62,141 nt of DNA. Origin: Chromatiales bacterium (GTDB lineage Bacteria; Pseudomonadota; Gammaproteobacteria; Chromatiales; Chromatiaceae). The notes beneath the pieces are model-generated. The model saw only the letters and a list, made by a program, of their open reading frames with translations, ran no database searches and was not told the origin of the DNA. Each line of letters begins with the position of its first letter. The first letter of the stretch is position 1. Where the stretch lies: assembly GCA_022360905.1 (NCBI GenBank), contig JAKSBX010000235.1, forward strand, positions 1 through 62,141, given 5' to 3'. This document shows, in pieces, positions 54,023-62,141 of the stretch. The translations under genes and the position numbers were made by a program.

Positions 54023-55483
54023 TCAGTGCTCTTTTTCGACCAGGTCGCGCAGCTTTTGCAGTCGGGATTCGATCCTTGAGGTCTGATAGAAATCGGTCTG
54101 TTCCGCCTCTTTCAATGCAATCTCCAGTTGCTGGATTGCTGGGTGGAACTCTCCTCTGGCCACATAGGCTTCAGCCAGCATGCGATGGGACTCCGCTTTT
54201 CGGCCGGCCAGCTGTTCGATCTTACTCAGTAAGCGATAGAGTCTGGGATCCCCGTCGTGAAGTGCAATGGTCTGCTGGGTCACGGTTTTAGCCTTTGCAA
54301 GATGTTTGTTATCCGTCAGATCCTCTATGTAAGCAATTGAGATCGGATAGCTTTCCGGCATCAGTTCATAGTAGGTCTCAAGCATCTTCAGCGCTTTTTC
54401 CGGTTTCTGCTGCTGTCTGGCGATTTTCGCCGATAGCAACACATACTCCGGTTGCTGTGGGGCCTGCTTCAGCAATTTTTCAATGGTCTTTTCCGCCTCG
54501 TCATACTGATGGTCGGCCTCGAGTGCCAAAGCGTAACCATACTGGTGCGCCTCTTGATTCAGATGACGGCCCTCTTGCAATCCTGTGGCAAAGTGCTTTA
54601 CCGCGGCTTTTCTGTCCTTGAAGGATCTGACCCGCAGTGCTTCACGGGTTAGAAAATAGCTCAACTTCCCGGGGTACTGTTTGTAGGGATAGGTCTCAGC
54701 TCTTCCCAGAGCATCTGCAATTCGATTGGTGGTCACCGGATGGGTGCGTAGAATCTCCGGGATGCCTGAATCATAGAGGCGGCTTGCATGGGTCAACCGT
54801 TCGAAGAATATCGGCATGGCACGGGGGTCGAAATTGGAATTGGCGAGTATTTTAATACCCACCGTATCAGCCTCTTCTTCATTACTCCGGGTGAAGTTGA
54901 TCTGCTCTTGTACGGCACTGGCCTGAACGCCGGTGGCCAGGGCAATCCCTGCGTCCGGAGAGGTGGCCGCACCAACCAGGATGGAGGCGAGTAGCAGCGC
55001 GGCTGTCTTGCCACTCATTTGGTTCGCCGCATCGAAGGCACGCAGCAGGTGTTTTTGAGTGACATGGGCAATTTCGTGAGCGATCACAGAGGCCAGCTCA
55101 CTCTCGCTCTGGGTGGCGAGAATCAGTCCGCTGTAGATACCGATATGGCCACCGGGGCCGGCAAAGGCGTTGACTTCAGGTAACTCGATGACAAAAAAGT
55201 TAAACTCCTGACCGATCGCTTCACTCTGTTTGAGCAACTTCTCGCCGAGGGATTGGATATATTCCGAAATCAATGGGTCATCCATCACCGGGCTCGATTT
55301 TCTCACGCTCAGCATAAATTCACGGCCAAGCCTGATCTCATCCGCCGGCGTCAGATATTGGTCTGAAGGGGAGCCCAGTTCAGGTAGTTTGATGCTCTCT
55401 TCTTCTGTCGCGGCACTGGCTGTGGGGAGTATCATTGCCAGCAGCAGGAGCATGATTCGAAGTTTCATTGGTGTTGTTGCCAT
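54023..55483 (-). CDS. bepA: M48 metalloprotease with TPR repeats (BepA/YfgC-like)
   Basis: The protein has 486 residues from the ATG at 55483 and a Sec signal peptide. The zinc site is HEIAH (His136, Glu137, His140), with the third ligand in SNEEEADTVG. Several TPR-type repeats follow from about residue 300. BepA-type proteins act in the periplasm on outer-membrane protein assembly. Earlier in-frame starts up to 55588 would hide the signal peptide. Confidence 0.92.
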   Translation of the reverse strand: MATTPMKLRIMLLLLAMILPTASAATEEESIKLPELGSPSDQYLTPADEIRLGREFMLSVRKSSPVMDDPLISEYIQSLGEKLLKQSEAIGQEFNFFVIELPEVNAFAGPGGHIGIYSGLILATQSESELASVIAHEIAHVTQKHLLRAFDAANQMSGKTAALLLASILVGAATSPDAGIALATGVQASAVQEQINFTRSNEEEADTVGIKILANSNFDPRAMPIFFERLTHASRLYDSGIPEILRTHPVTTNRIADALGRAETYPYKQYPGKLSYFLTREALRVRSFKDRKAAVKHFATGLQEGRHLNQEAHQYGYALALEADHQYDEAEKTIEKLLKQAPQQPEYVLLSAKIARQQQKPEKALKMLETYYELMPESYPISIAYIEDLTDNKHLAKAKTVTQQTIALHDGDPRLYRLLSKIEQLAGRKAESHRMLAEAYVARGEFHPAIQQLEIALKEAEQTDFYQTSRIESRLQKLRDLVEKEH

Positions 55484-55862
55484 GCCAATAACTGATACCT
55501 GTAAATGCAGAATAGTTCCTGAATCAGAACGCTTATGGGAAGTGCCCGCTATCGGCTTTGCCCCAGAGTAAGTGTTTATGTTGTCCATGCCATCTTAGCG
55601 CCATATCTGAGTAGGTGATAGTCACTCCTGGGTGACAGGATGGATGAAAATAAATTATGGGTGAATTGAGTCATTGGTATCTTTTGATGCTGAAAGCAAC
55701 ATTGTTCGGTTTTACCTAAAACTCAATAAATCTTTAAGAATGAAGAGGTTGTCTTTTTGGGCAATTCCTTTAATCTAGCGCCTCACGACCAACCGGCCGG
55801 CTGGGACAGGTGTTGAATTTGATTCCGCCCGGTCCACATTGGATATCAATTAACGGAGTTCC
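55484..55862. other. Intergenic region between divergent bepA-like and haem-protein genes
   Basis: The 379 bp gap presumably holds both promoters. No element could be assigned with confidence. Confidence 0.5.
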
Positions 55863-56432
55863 ATGATGAAGAAAAGCGTAGTTTTGTTTCTGACATCCAT
55901 TTTCATAAGCGGAGGCGTTCAGGCCGATCAGGCCATGCAGGCCAATATCAAAGAGGGTAAAGGGGTTATCAAAGCCTATTTTGGTGACCTGAAAGGTGAG
56001 CTGCAAAAGGGCATGAAGGAGCAGGGTCCGGTTGCCACCATTTCGACCTGCAATACAGTGGCTCCCAGCCTGTCTGAAGCCCACTCACAGATGAGCGGTT
56101 GGAGTGTGGGTCGAACCAGTCTTAAGGTGCGCAATCCTGATAATCGTGCCGATGCGTGGGAAACGGCCGTATTGAACGAATTTGAGAGCCGTAAGCTTGA
56201 CGGTGAAGATCCCATGAAGATGATCAAGGCGGAAGTGGTCGAAGAAAACGGCCGCAAGGTCTTCCGGATGATGAAGGCGATCCCGACCGCTGAAGTCTGT
56301 ACCAAATGTCATGGTGCCGAACTTGCCGAGCCGGTCAGCGCGAAACTCAAGGAGCTCTATCCTGCCGATGAGGCACGGGGTTACAAGCCGGGTGATCTGC
56401 GTGGTGCTTTTACGTTGAAGAAGGCGCTTTAA
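55863..56432 (+). CDS. DUF3365 family haem-binding protein
   Basis: The protein has 189 residues with a signal peptide (VVLFLTSIFISGGVQA). A single haem c site CTKCHG lies near residue 145. The middle (CNTVAPSLSEAHSQMSGWSVGRTSLKVRNP) matches the Tll0287-like DUF3365 fold. The protein should be a periplasmic redox or sensor cytochrome. The ribosome site is CGGAG. Confidence 0.88.
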   Translation: MMKKSVVLFLTSIFISGGVQADQAMQANIKEGKGVIKAYFGDLKGELQKGMKEQGPVATISTCNTVAPSLSEAHSQMSGWSVGRTSLKVRNPDNRADAWETAVLNEFESRKLDGEDPMKMIKAEVVEENGRKVFRMMKAIPTAEVCTKCHGAELAEPVSAKLKELYPADEARGYKPGDLRGAFTLKKAL

Positions 56433-56481
56433 TCAGCCCTACTCAATCCGGGGTTCGGTAAGTCAGACGTTTCTGCGAACG

Positions 56482-57714
56482 TCAGTTGAGTTGTATGCGC
56501 TGACCCCAGGGCGTCTTCTGTTTGCCCTTGACCAGCCAGATAACCGGGTAGTGCGGTGCATGGGGGGGGAAAGCCCCCTCTGCATCGGTAAAATAGACCA
56601 CCAGGTCGGGGCTCAGGGCCTGCTCATCCAACCACTCGAAAACCGGTTCGAAACTGGTTCCGCCCCCTCCGGTGATTTTTTCCGGCAGTTCGAACTCCTC
56701 CCAGGATTCATAGATCCAGGGGGCCTCTTCGGCAATCGCCGAATCGCAGGCGAGTAGGGTAACCCTGGCCCGCATCTGACCTTTCAATGCATTGATCTCG
56801 GCAAGAAACTCCCCCATTTCCTGATCCTGGATCGATCCGCTGGTATCCAGGGCGACCACCAGCTCCAGCTGATTACTGCGTAGACTCGGCAGTATAAAGT
56901 CACCCTCCCGGCGGGATGGTCTTTGATAACTGAAGTCATCCCTTGCCAGAGCGGTCATATACCTCGCCAACAGCAGTCGCCAGGGGAGCTGGGGTTGCAG
57001 CAGATGGTCGACCATGCGGGCTATCGCACCGTCCAGTTTGCCAACCTGCATCGCCTGCTGGGCCGCCCCGGCCATCCGTTGCTGCCACTGGATACTCAGG
57101 GTCTCGGCCTCGTCCGGCGACAGGGGAGGGGGCTGTGAGGCGGCGTTGCCTGAACCGCTCTCGGGATTGTCATGCTCGTCACCCTCTTGTTCGGTGTCGT
57201 TTTCCTGCTGGCTCTTGGCCATATCCTTTTCTGTTGTACCGCTGCCGGACCCTTTGGTGTTGTCCTGGTCGTAGACATGATTGTCCAGTGGTTCGTCGTC
57301 GTTTTTCTCATCCAGGCAAGGGTAGATCTCTTCGGCGGTCATGCCGCTGAATTGGGGCAGCATCAAGGAGCCCGGTGGTGGTTTCAGTCCATCCTCGGTG
57401 AGCAGGGGGTTGATCGCATAGTCACAGGCCATATCCCAGTGCAGCTTGGTTCGGTGCTGTCGACGGGCGAAGTGAGAGAGGGCGCAGTGCAGAGCTTCAT
57501 GGGCCAGCATGAACTGGGTCTCATCGAGGGAGAGCTGATCGATGTACTCAGGGTTGTAATAGAAGGATTTGGCGTCAGTTGCTGTGGTCGGACACCAGTC
57601 TGGATTGGCCTCCTGCATGGGCAGTCGCATCACCAGTGCGCCGAGAAAGGGCTTGTCGAGAATCAGCTTGGTCCGTGCGGCGGCCAGTTTGGTCTCGATC
57701 TCTTCTTGATCCAT
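56482..57714 (-). CDS. VWA-like predicted metallopeptidase (DUF2201)
   Basis: The protein has 410 residues from the ATG at 57714, which is preceded by AGGAGTG. The N-terminal part has HEALHCALSH, a zinc-peptidase-like motif. The middle is acidic and low-complexity. The C-terminal domain is VWA-like (VVALDTSGSIQD, VVYFTDAEG). It forms an operon with the MoxR-like ATPase gene upstream. Such ATPase/VWA pairs act as chaperone-like remodelling systems, but the target is unknown. Confidence 0.88.
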   Translation of the reverse strand: MDQEEIETKLAAARTKLILDKPFLGALVMRLPMQEANPDWCPTTATDAKSFYYNPEYIDQLSLDETQFMLAHEALHCALSHFARRQHRTKLHWDMACDYAINPLLTEDGLKPPPGSLMLPQFSGMTAEEIYPCLDEKNDDEPLDNHVYDQDNTKGSGSGTTEKDMAKSQQENDTEQEGDEHDNPESGSGNAASQPPPLSPDEAETLSIQWQQRMAGAAQQAMQVGKLDGAIARMVDHLLQPQLPWRLLLARYMTALARDDFSYQRPSRREGDFILPSLRSNQLELVVALDTSGSIQDQEMGEFLAEINALKGQMRARVTLLACDSAIAEEAPWIYESWEEFELPEKITGGGGTSFEPVFEWLDEQALSPDLVVYFTDAEGAFPPHAPHYPVIWLVKGKQKTPWGQRIQLN

Positions 57715-57753
57715 CAGCACTCCTGATCGTTAGGTCCTGGGATAGAGGGTTTG

Positions 57754-58797
57754 CTACTCATACAGCATCACTTCGGATACGGCTTGTGCCCAATCATTAA
57801 ACTGAGGAACGCTGAACAGGGTTTCGCCAATCGCCCGATGCATATCGGAAACCAGCATCACCCCCATCTCCCGCTGAGGGAAACGACCGGCATATTCGAG
57901 TATGCGGCCATGCACCTGCAATCCGTCACCCGCCTCTTTGGCGCGAATGGCACGGCCGACCAGTGCGGAGGCAACCGCATACTGCAGATCGATCTCGCTG
58001 GGTATCGTCACCTCTTCACCGCGCAGAATCGCATCCAGATCGGGCATCTTGTCCAGGCTGTTGACGAAGGCGTGAAGCTCCACACCGGCGGCCGGTCCGA
58101 CACAGGCCTGCAGCGCACCCTGGAGCAATTGAGGGTGATCGATGAATTTCTGCAGTGCCCGATGGGCAAACTCCCAGGAGCGCGGCGACGGGAATGCCAC
58201 CGGGTTATGGGCCGGATCAAAATCGAACAGCAGTTCCGGGCGAAAACGCAGAAAGGCGATGATCCGTTCATCGATTTGATTGCGATAGGCCCAGGCAACC
58301 CAGTCGTCCAGATTGGTCTCGACTTCAAAATGGGAAAAGCGATTGGCCAGTGGGGCTGGCATACTGTAGGTGACCCCCCGGTCTCCCTGCCGGTTTCCGG
58401 CCGCAAAGATGGCCCAGCCTTGGGGTACCTGATACTCACCCAGACGTCGATCCAGGATCAGCTGGTAGGCGGCCGCCGAGACCGTAGGTGGGGCGGAAGT
58501 GATCTCATCGAGAAACAGGATGCCCTGGCTGCCATGACGCTTTTCATCGGGCAAGAGTGAGGGGATGGCCCATTCGACACTGCCGTTGGTGCGAAATGGA
58601 ATGCCGCGCAGGTCACTGGGCTCCATCTGTGAGAGTCGGATGTCGATCACCGGGGCCTGGTGTTTGTCTGCGACCTCCCGAACCATGTCCGACTTGCCCA
58701 CCCCAGGGGGCCCCCAGAGCATCACCGGGGTGTGGTGGCCGGCGTGGGTACTGATGAACTCTTGCTCAAGAATGGTGAGTAGCTGGATGGGACGCAT
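57754..58797 (-). CDS. MoxR-like AAA ATPase
   Basis: The protein has 347 residues with Walker A (GPPGVGKSDM), Walker B (ILFLDEITSA) and the sensor segment IFAAGNRQGDRG followed by MPAPLANRFSHFE. It is co-transcribed with the VWA-like metallopeptidase. MoxR ATPases typically work with VWA proteins on complex assembly. Confidence 0.92.
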   Translation of the reverse strand: MRPIQLLTILEQEFISTHAGHHTPVMLWGPPGVGKSDMVREVADKHQAPVIDIRLSQMEPSDLRGIPFRTNGSVEWAIPSLLPDEKRHGSQGILFLDEITSAPPTVSAAAYQLILDRRLGEYQVPQGWAIFAAGNRQGDRGVTYSMPAPLANRFSHFEVETNLDDWVAWAYRNQIDERIIAFLRFRPELLFDFDPAHNPVAFPSPRSWEFAHRALQKFIDHPQLLQGALQACVGPAAGVELHAFVNSLDKMPDLDAILRGEEVTIPSEIDLQYAVASALVGRAIRAKEAGDGLQVHGRILEYAGRFPQREMGVMLVSDMHRAIGETLFSVPQFNDWAQAVSEVMLYE

Positions 58798-58806
58798 AGG
58801 TACTTC

Positions 58807-59364
58807 CTAGTCAAAAAGGTTTCTGATCGCACGGGAGAGCTGTTTATAGACTTCCGGCCCATCCACATCCATGACCTGATCGATCACCCAGCGATTGTCG
58901 TGCTCATCGCCTGCCATCACCTGCTGTATCTCATAACCCAGGTGGCGTAGAAACGGGTAGCTGGGCCCCTGATCGTCGAAGTTGAACTCCGCATACTCGG
59001 CCGAACGCTCATTGTAGAGCCCGATCAGATGGTTGGCGTGGTCACCGGCACCGAGCATCTCGACCGCGTTGTCCCGATAGTGGTCGGCCAGTTTCATCAC
59101 CAGCGCGGTAATGGTCGCCACCCGGTTTTCATCATCGCCCATCTGGTGGATCAGACGATCGGCGATCTGAACCTCATAGATCAGATACTCGGCGATCACC
59201 GCCAGGCGCTGTTCATCATTGTGATAGACGAAGTTCTCTCCATGCAGGGTAATCGCCTTGTCCAGGGCGATACGCCAGGCAATGAATGCGATGGCACCAC
59301 CAATCTCATCAGCGGAACGTGTGGCATCCTCATCGTGCCATTGACTCTTGATTCTGATTGCCAA
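58807..59364 (-). CDS. Hypothetical protein, first gene of the MoxR/VWA operon
   Basis: The protein has 185 residues from a TTG at 59364, placed 9 bp after AGGAG. The frame can extend to 59421, but that region has no ribosome site. It is acidic and helical with several His and Asp residues (MKLADHYRDNAVEM, GDDENRVATITALVM). No family was recognised. It is probably a partner of the ATPase. Confidence 0.75.
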   Translation of the reverse strand: MAIRIKSQWHDEDATRSADEIGGAIAFIAWRIALDKAITLHGENFVYHNDEQRLAVIAEYLIYEVQIADRLIHQMGDDENRVATITALVMKLADHYRDNAVEMLGAGDHANHLIGLYNERSAEYAEFNFDDQGPSYPFLRHLGYEIQQVMAGDEHDNRWVIDQVMDVDGPEVYKQLSRAIRNLFD

Positions 59365-59567
59365 GTTCAAATTCTCCTGTTGATCTTTAATAGCCCGGTG
59401 TTTACCGGGGTCGGCAGTCAAGTCGCGGGTTTGGGAGAGGGTGTCATCGGCTAGTGATGCTACTTGTACTGCTTTATAATAACCTAGGATTTTACTCGGA
59501 TTAAGCTGAATTTCAATGCCTGATCAGCATAAACACCCAAATCGTTTGATGCACCACTCCCGGCTGA

Positions 59568-60116
59568 TTATCGGCGGCTGCTCTTATCCGGATTACGCAG
59601 TAGAACATAGGCAGCGCCCGTACCGCCATCCCGGCGGGTGGCCGAAGTGAAGGCCAGCACATCGTCTCTTTGGCGCAACCAGATGTTGAGTTTGTGCTTG
59701 AGAACGGGCTGTCTGCCCTCCGAACCATATCCCTTGCCGTGAATGATCCTGGCGCAGCGGATCCGCCGCTGATGACACTGCTTGAGAAAATCATCCAGGT
59801 CAGCCCTGGCATGGCGAACCGTCAATCCATGCAGGTCCAGTTCCCCGCCGATCTCCAGATAGCCCCGCTGTAAGTCGTGCATGAGGCGGTTTTGCACGCC
59901 GGGTCGGGCAAAATAGAGCACCTCGCCGGTTTCGATCTCGTGATCCGAATAGTGGTCCTGTGAGGACTCCTCCTCATCCCCAACTGGTAGATTCAGCGGT
60001 CTGGGAGTCAGACGGCGGCGATAGGGTTCCGCACGTGACTCATTGAGTGGTACAGCATCCCCGAGCTGCTCGTGGAAGAGTGCTTTGTCATCGGATTTGT
60101 CGCTCTTTTTGCTCAT
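59568..60116 (-). CDS. Smr-domain protein (SmrA-like)
   Basis: The protein has 182 residues. The C-terminal Smr domain carries DLHGLTV and IIHGKGYGSEGR, hallmark motifs of MutS2-like small endonucleases. The N-terminal half is charged. Family members are implicated in nucleic-acid cleavage. It is divergent from surE. Confidence 0.9.
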   Translation of the reverse strand: MSKKSDKSDDKALFHEQLGDAVPLNESRAEPYRRRLTPRPLNLPVGDEEESSQDHYSDHEIETGEVLYFARPGVQNRLMHDLQRGYLEIGGELDLHGLTVRHARADLDDFLKQCHQRRIRCARIIHGKGYGSEGRQPVLKHKLNIWLRQRDDVLAFTSATRRDGGTGAAYVLLRNPDKSSRR

Positions 60117-60257
60117 CTTTAGGCTGAGGGTTCTGTGTCTCGTCAGTTAATGTTAACAGGCCCCGAGAGCGGTTGAGAAGAATCTCAATCCCGCGGTTCA
60201 CCCGCTGGGGATTTGGAGGGTGAGACTGATCAATATTTACAGTATATTGTGCCCCCT

Positions 60258-61001
60258 ATGAACATCCTTCTGAGTAATGACGACGGCTATCAGGCCACAG
60301 GGCTGATGATGCTGGCCGAGCAGCTGTCCGAAGTCGGCAATATTGTGGTTGTAGCTCCGGATCAGGACCGCAGTGGCGCCAGTAACTCCCTGACTCTGGT
60401 CAATCCCTTGCGCGCCCGGACCATGGAGAACGGCTTCATCCGGGTGGATGGCACGCCGACCGATTGTGTCCATCTGGCGATCACCGGATTACTCGAGCAG
60501 GAGCCGGATCTGGTGGTCTCCGGCATCAATGCCGGACCGAATATGGGGGATGATGTGCTCTATTCGGGGACGGTTGCCGCGGCCACGGAGGGTCGTTTTC
60601 TGGGCCTGCCTGCGGTCGCCATCTCGATGAACTCCCACAATCCACAACATTTCGAGACGGGTGCTCAGGTTGCCGAGATTCTGGTCAGAAGACTCATCGA
60701 GGCACCCTTGAGTGAGAATGTCATTCTGAATGTAAATGTACCGGATATTCCCTATTCGGAGTTGCAGGGTATTGTCTCCACCCGGCTGGGACATCGGCAT
60801 AAAGCGGAGCCGGTAATCAAAAGCCAGGACCCAAGGGGCAAAACCATCTATTGGGTCGGCCCGGCCGGCGCAGAGCAGGATGCCGGACCCGGCACGGATT
60901 TTCACGCCGTCAGGCAGGGATACGTCTCAGTGACGCCGTTGCATGTGGACCTGACCCGTCACAGTGCGCTGCCGATCCTCGATGAGTGGCTCAAACAATG
61001 A
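60258..61001 (+). CDS. surE: 5'/3'-nucleotidase SurE
   Basis: The protein has 247 residues with the metal-binding [12 protein letters not shown] near the N-terminus and [10 protein letters not shown]. SurE hydrolyses nucleoside monophosphates and is linked to stress survival. The ATG at 60258 gives the normal N-terminus ([10 protein letters not shown]). It overlaps pcm by 4 bp. Confidence 0.96.
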   Translation: MNILLSNDDGYQATGLMMLAEQLSEVGNIVVVAPDQDRSGASNSLTLVNPLRARTMENGFIRVDGTPTDCVHLAITGLLEQEPDLVVSGINAGPNMGDDVLYSGTVAAATEGRFLGLPAVAISMNSHNPQHFETGAQVAEILVRRLIEAPLSENVILNVNVPDIPYSELQGIVSTRLGHRHKAEPVIKSQDPRGKTIYWVGPAGAEQDAGPGTDFHAVRQGYVSVTPLHVDLTRHSALPILDEWLKQ

Positions 61002-61663
61002 TTATCAGTGGCGATCACCAAGGTATCGGCATGACCTCCCGGCGTACCCGAGAGAGGCTGGTGGAGCGTTTACGCAGCAAGGGTATCCGCAATCTGGCGG
61101 TGCTGGAAGCGTTACGCAGCACACCGAGGCATATCTTTGTCGATGAAGCGCTGGCCAGCCGCGCCTACGAGGAGACGGCCTTGCCGATTGGTCATGGCCA
61201 GACCATTTCACAACCCTATACGGTTGCACGGATGACCGAGGCATTGCTGGAGGGCGGTAGGCCGGAGAGTGTGCTGGAAATCGGTACTGGATCAGGCTAT
61301 CAGTGTGCGATTCTCGCCCAGTTGGTGCGACGGGTTCACAGTGTTGAGCGAATCTCGGCACTGCTCGACCAGGCGCGGGCCAGGTTCCGGGAACTTGGGC
61401 TGCGCAATATCCGTCTCAAGCATAGTGACGGCGGGGTTGGACTTCCCGAGTATGCACCCTATGATGGCATACTCGTTACGGCAGCGGCCGAGGCTTTACC
61501 CCAGAGTCTGCTTCAGCAATTGGCTGTGGGTGGGCGGTTGATTCTGCCGGTAAAGAGTAATCAGGGACAAGTGATGTTACGTATTATCCGGACCGAAGAC
61601 GGTTTTCAGCAGCAGACATTGGAGTCCGCCAATTTCGTACCTTTGGTCGGAGGGATGATTTAG
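60998..61663 (+). CDS. pcm: Protein-L-isoaspartate O-methyltransferase
   Basis: The protein has 221 residues with the SAM-binding motif [15 protein letters not shown], the motif [14 protein letters not shown] and VPLVGGMI at the end. It repairs damaged aspartate residues. The ATG at 60998 overlaps the surE stop (ATGA). Confidence 0.95.
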   Translation: MIISGDHQGIGMTSRRTRERLVERLRSKGIRNLAVLEALRSTPRHIFVDEALASRAYEETALPIGHGQTISQPYTVARMTEALLEGGRPESVLEIGTGSGYQCAILAQLVRRVHSVERISALLDQARARFRELGLRNIRLKHSDGGVGLPEYAPYDGILVTAAAEALPQSLLQQLAVGGRLILPVKSNQGQVMLRIIRTEDGFQQQTLESANFVPLVGGMI

Positions 61664-62141
61664 TGCGACTCTTTTCATCTTTGTATGCCCGTACGATGAA
61701 ATGGTCCAGACACCCCCATGCGCCTCGCTATCTTGCCGGGCTGAGTTTTGCCGAGTCCTCTTTTTTTCCGATTCCCCCCGATGTGATGCTGGCCCCGATG
61801 AGTATGGCGGAACCCACCAGGGCCTGGTTTTATGCCGGATTGACCACCGTGGCCTCGGTCGTCGGGGGAATTCTGGGTTATTTCATCGGCCTGTTTGCCT
61901 TCGATCTGATCGAGCCTCTACTCAGGGACTGGGGCTATTGGGAGGGCTATCTCGCCGCTAAGGATTGGTTTGACCGCTGGGGATTCTGGGCGGTTTTTCT
62001 GGCTGGGTTTTCACCCATTCCGTACAAGATTTTTACCATCACGGCAGGCGTTGTGGCGATGTCCTTCATCCCCTTTGTGATCGCTTCGCTGATCGGCCGG
62101 GGGGCGCGGTTTTTTCTGGTAGCGGCATTGATGGCCTGGGG
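61663..62141 (+). CDS. yqaA: YqaA-family (DedA-like) membrane protein, partial
   Basis: The frame opens at GTG, which shares one base with the pcm stop, and runs off the window end. The visible 159 residues have membrane helices and motifs of the YqaA/VTT type: FAESSFFPIPPDVMLAPM and FSPIPYKIFTITAG. These proteins are integral membrane proteins of unclear transport role. The order surE-pcm-yqaA is common upstream of nlpD and rpoS in gammaproteobacteria, so those genes may follow outside the window. Confidence 0.92.
   Translation, partial: MRLFSSLYARTMKWSRHPHAPRYLAGLSFAESSFFPIPPDVMLAPMSMAEPTRAWFYAGLTTVASVVGGILGYFIGLFAFDLIEPLLRDWGYWEGYLAAKDWFDRWGFWAVFLAGFSPIPYKIFTITAGVVAMSFIPFVIASLIGRGARFFLVAALMAW

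Noticed and set aside
57751-58560. A 269-residue open frame antisense to the MoxR-like ATPase gene
   Set aside because: The opposite strand encodes a clear AAA ATPase with all motifs, so this frame is a shadow.
1-62141. CRISPR arrays, tRNA and rRNA genes
   Set aside because: No regularly spaced direct repeats, no cloverleaf-like sequences and no conserved rRNA segments were seen, despite the Cas6-like gene.

Overview
The window is 62,141 bp of a chromosome from a sulfur-oxidising gammaproteobacterium. The main evidence is a complete oxidative-type dsr operon in the order dsrABEFHCMKLJOPNRS, the order known from Allochromatium vinosum. Further support comes from soxYZ, from accessory genes beside dsr (a cysteine-less DsrC paralogue and a Cas6/Cmx6-like protein), and from gammaproteobacterial gene pairs such as surE-pcm-yqaA, grxC-hslR and pepN. 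A relative of free-living or symbiotic Chromatiales/Sedimenticola/Thiodiazotropha-type sulfur oxidisers is likely, but that placement is inference. No rRNA, tRNA or CRISPR array was seen.

Region 1 (1-958) holds the end of a receiver-domain protein and a membrane-anchored ankyrin protein. Region 2 (about 960-18280) is visibly more AT-rich and carries a Tad (tight adherence) pilus locus. It encodes the Flp pilin, a TadG-like protein, several small class III prepilin-like proteins, CpaB/RcpC, the CpaC/RcpA secretin, a TadA ATPase with an N-terminal FHA domain, TadB, TadC, a DUF192 protein and a TadD-like TPR lipoprotein. The locus ends in a 731-residue protein that joins a TadE-type pseudopilin N-terminus to a low-complexity linker, a pretoxin region, a complete Hint autoprocessing domain and a 151-residue C-terminal domain with NADase/ADP-ribosyltransferase-like motifs. 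A small helical, charged protein follows 5 bp downstream as its probable immunity protein. This arrangement looks like a polymorphic toxin carried by a Tad pilus or secretion machine, and it is the strongest candidate here for an undescribed system.

Region 3 (18283-22330) holds small conserved genes next to dsr, including an Fe(II)/2-oxoglutarate hydroxylase, the cysteine-less DsrC paralogue, the Cas6-like protein and a 58-residue gene. Region 4 (22560-36573) is the dsr operon. It has a cluster of CTATCCC/GGGATAG half-sites upstream, intercistronic hairpins after dsrA and dsrC, and a terminator-like hairpin after dsrP. Together its products oxidise stored or intracellular sulfur to sulfite. 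DsrEFH and DsrC relay sulfur, DsrAB with DsrL makes sulfite, DsrMKJOP is the membrane electron-transfer complex, and DsrN amidates sirohaem.

Region 5 (36574-52152) is core housekeeping sequence: Hsp15, glutaredoxin, aminopeptidase N, a CHAD protein coupled to a ParA-like ATPase, a YadGH-like ABC transporter, LolA-like and rhodanese proteins, a lipid A acyltransferase, and a VWA membrane protein with an acidic coiled-coil partner. Dispersed 25-32 bp intergenic repeats are scattered through it. Region 6 (52153-62141) holds a MITE-like inverted-repeat element, soxYZ, a BepA-like M48 protease, a DUF3365 haem protein, an AAA/VWA-metallopeptidase operon, an Smr-domain protein, surE, pcm and a truncated yqaA.
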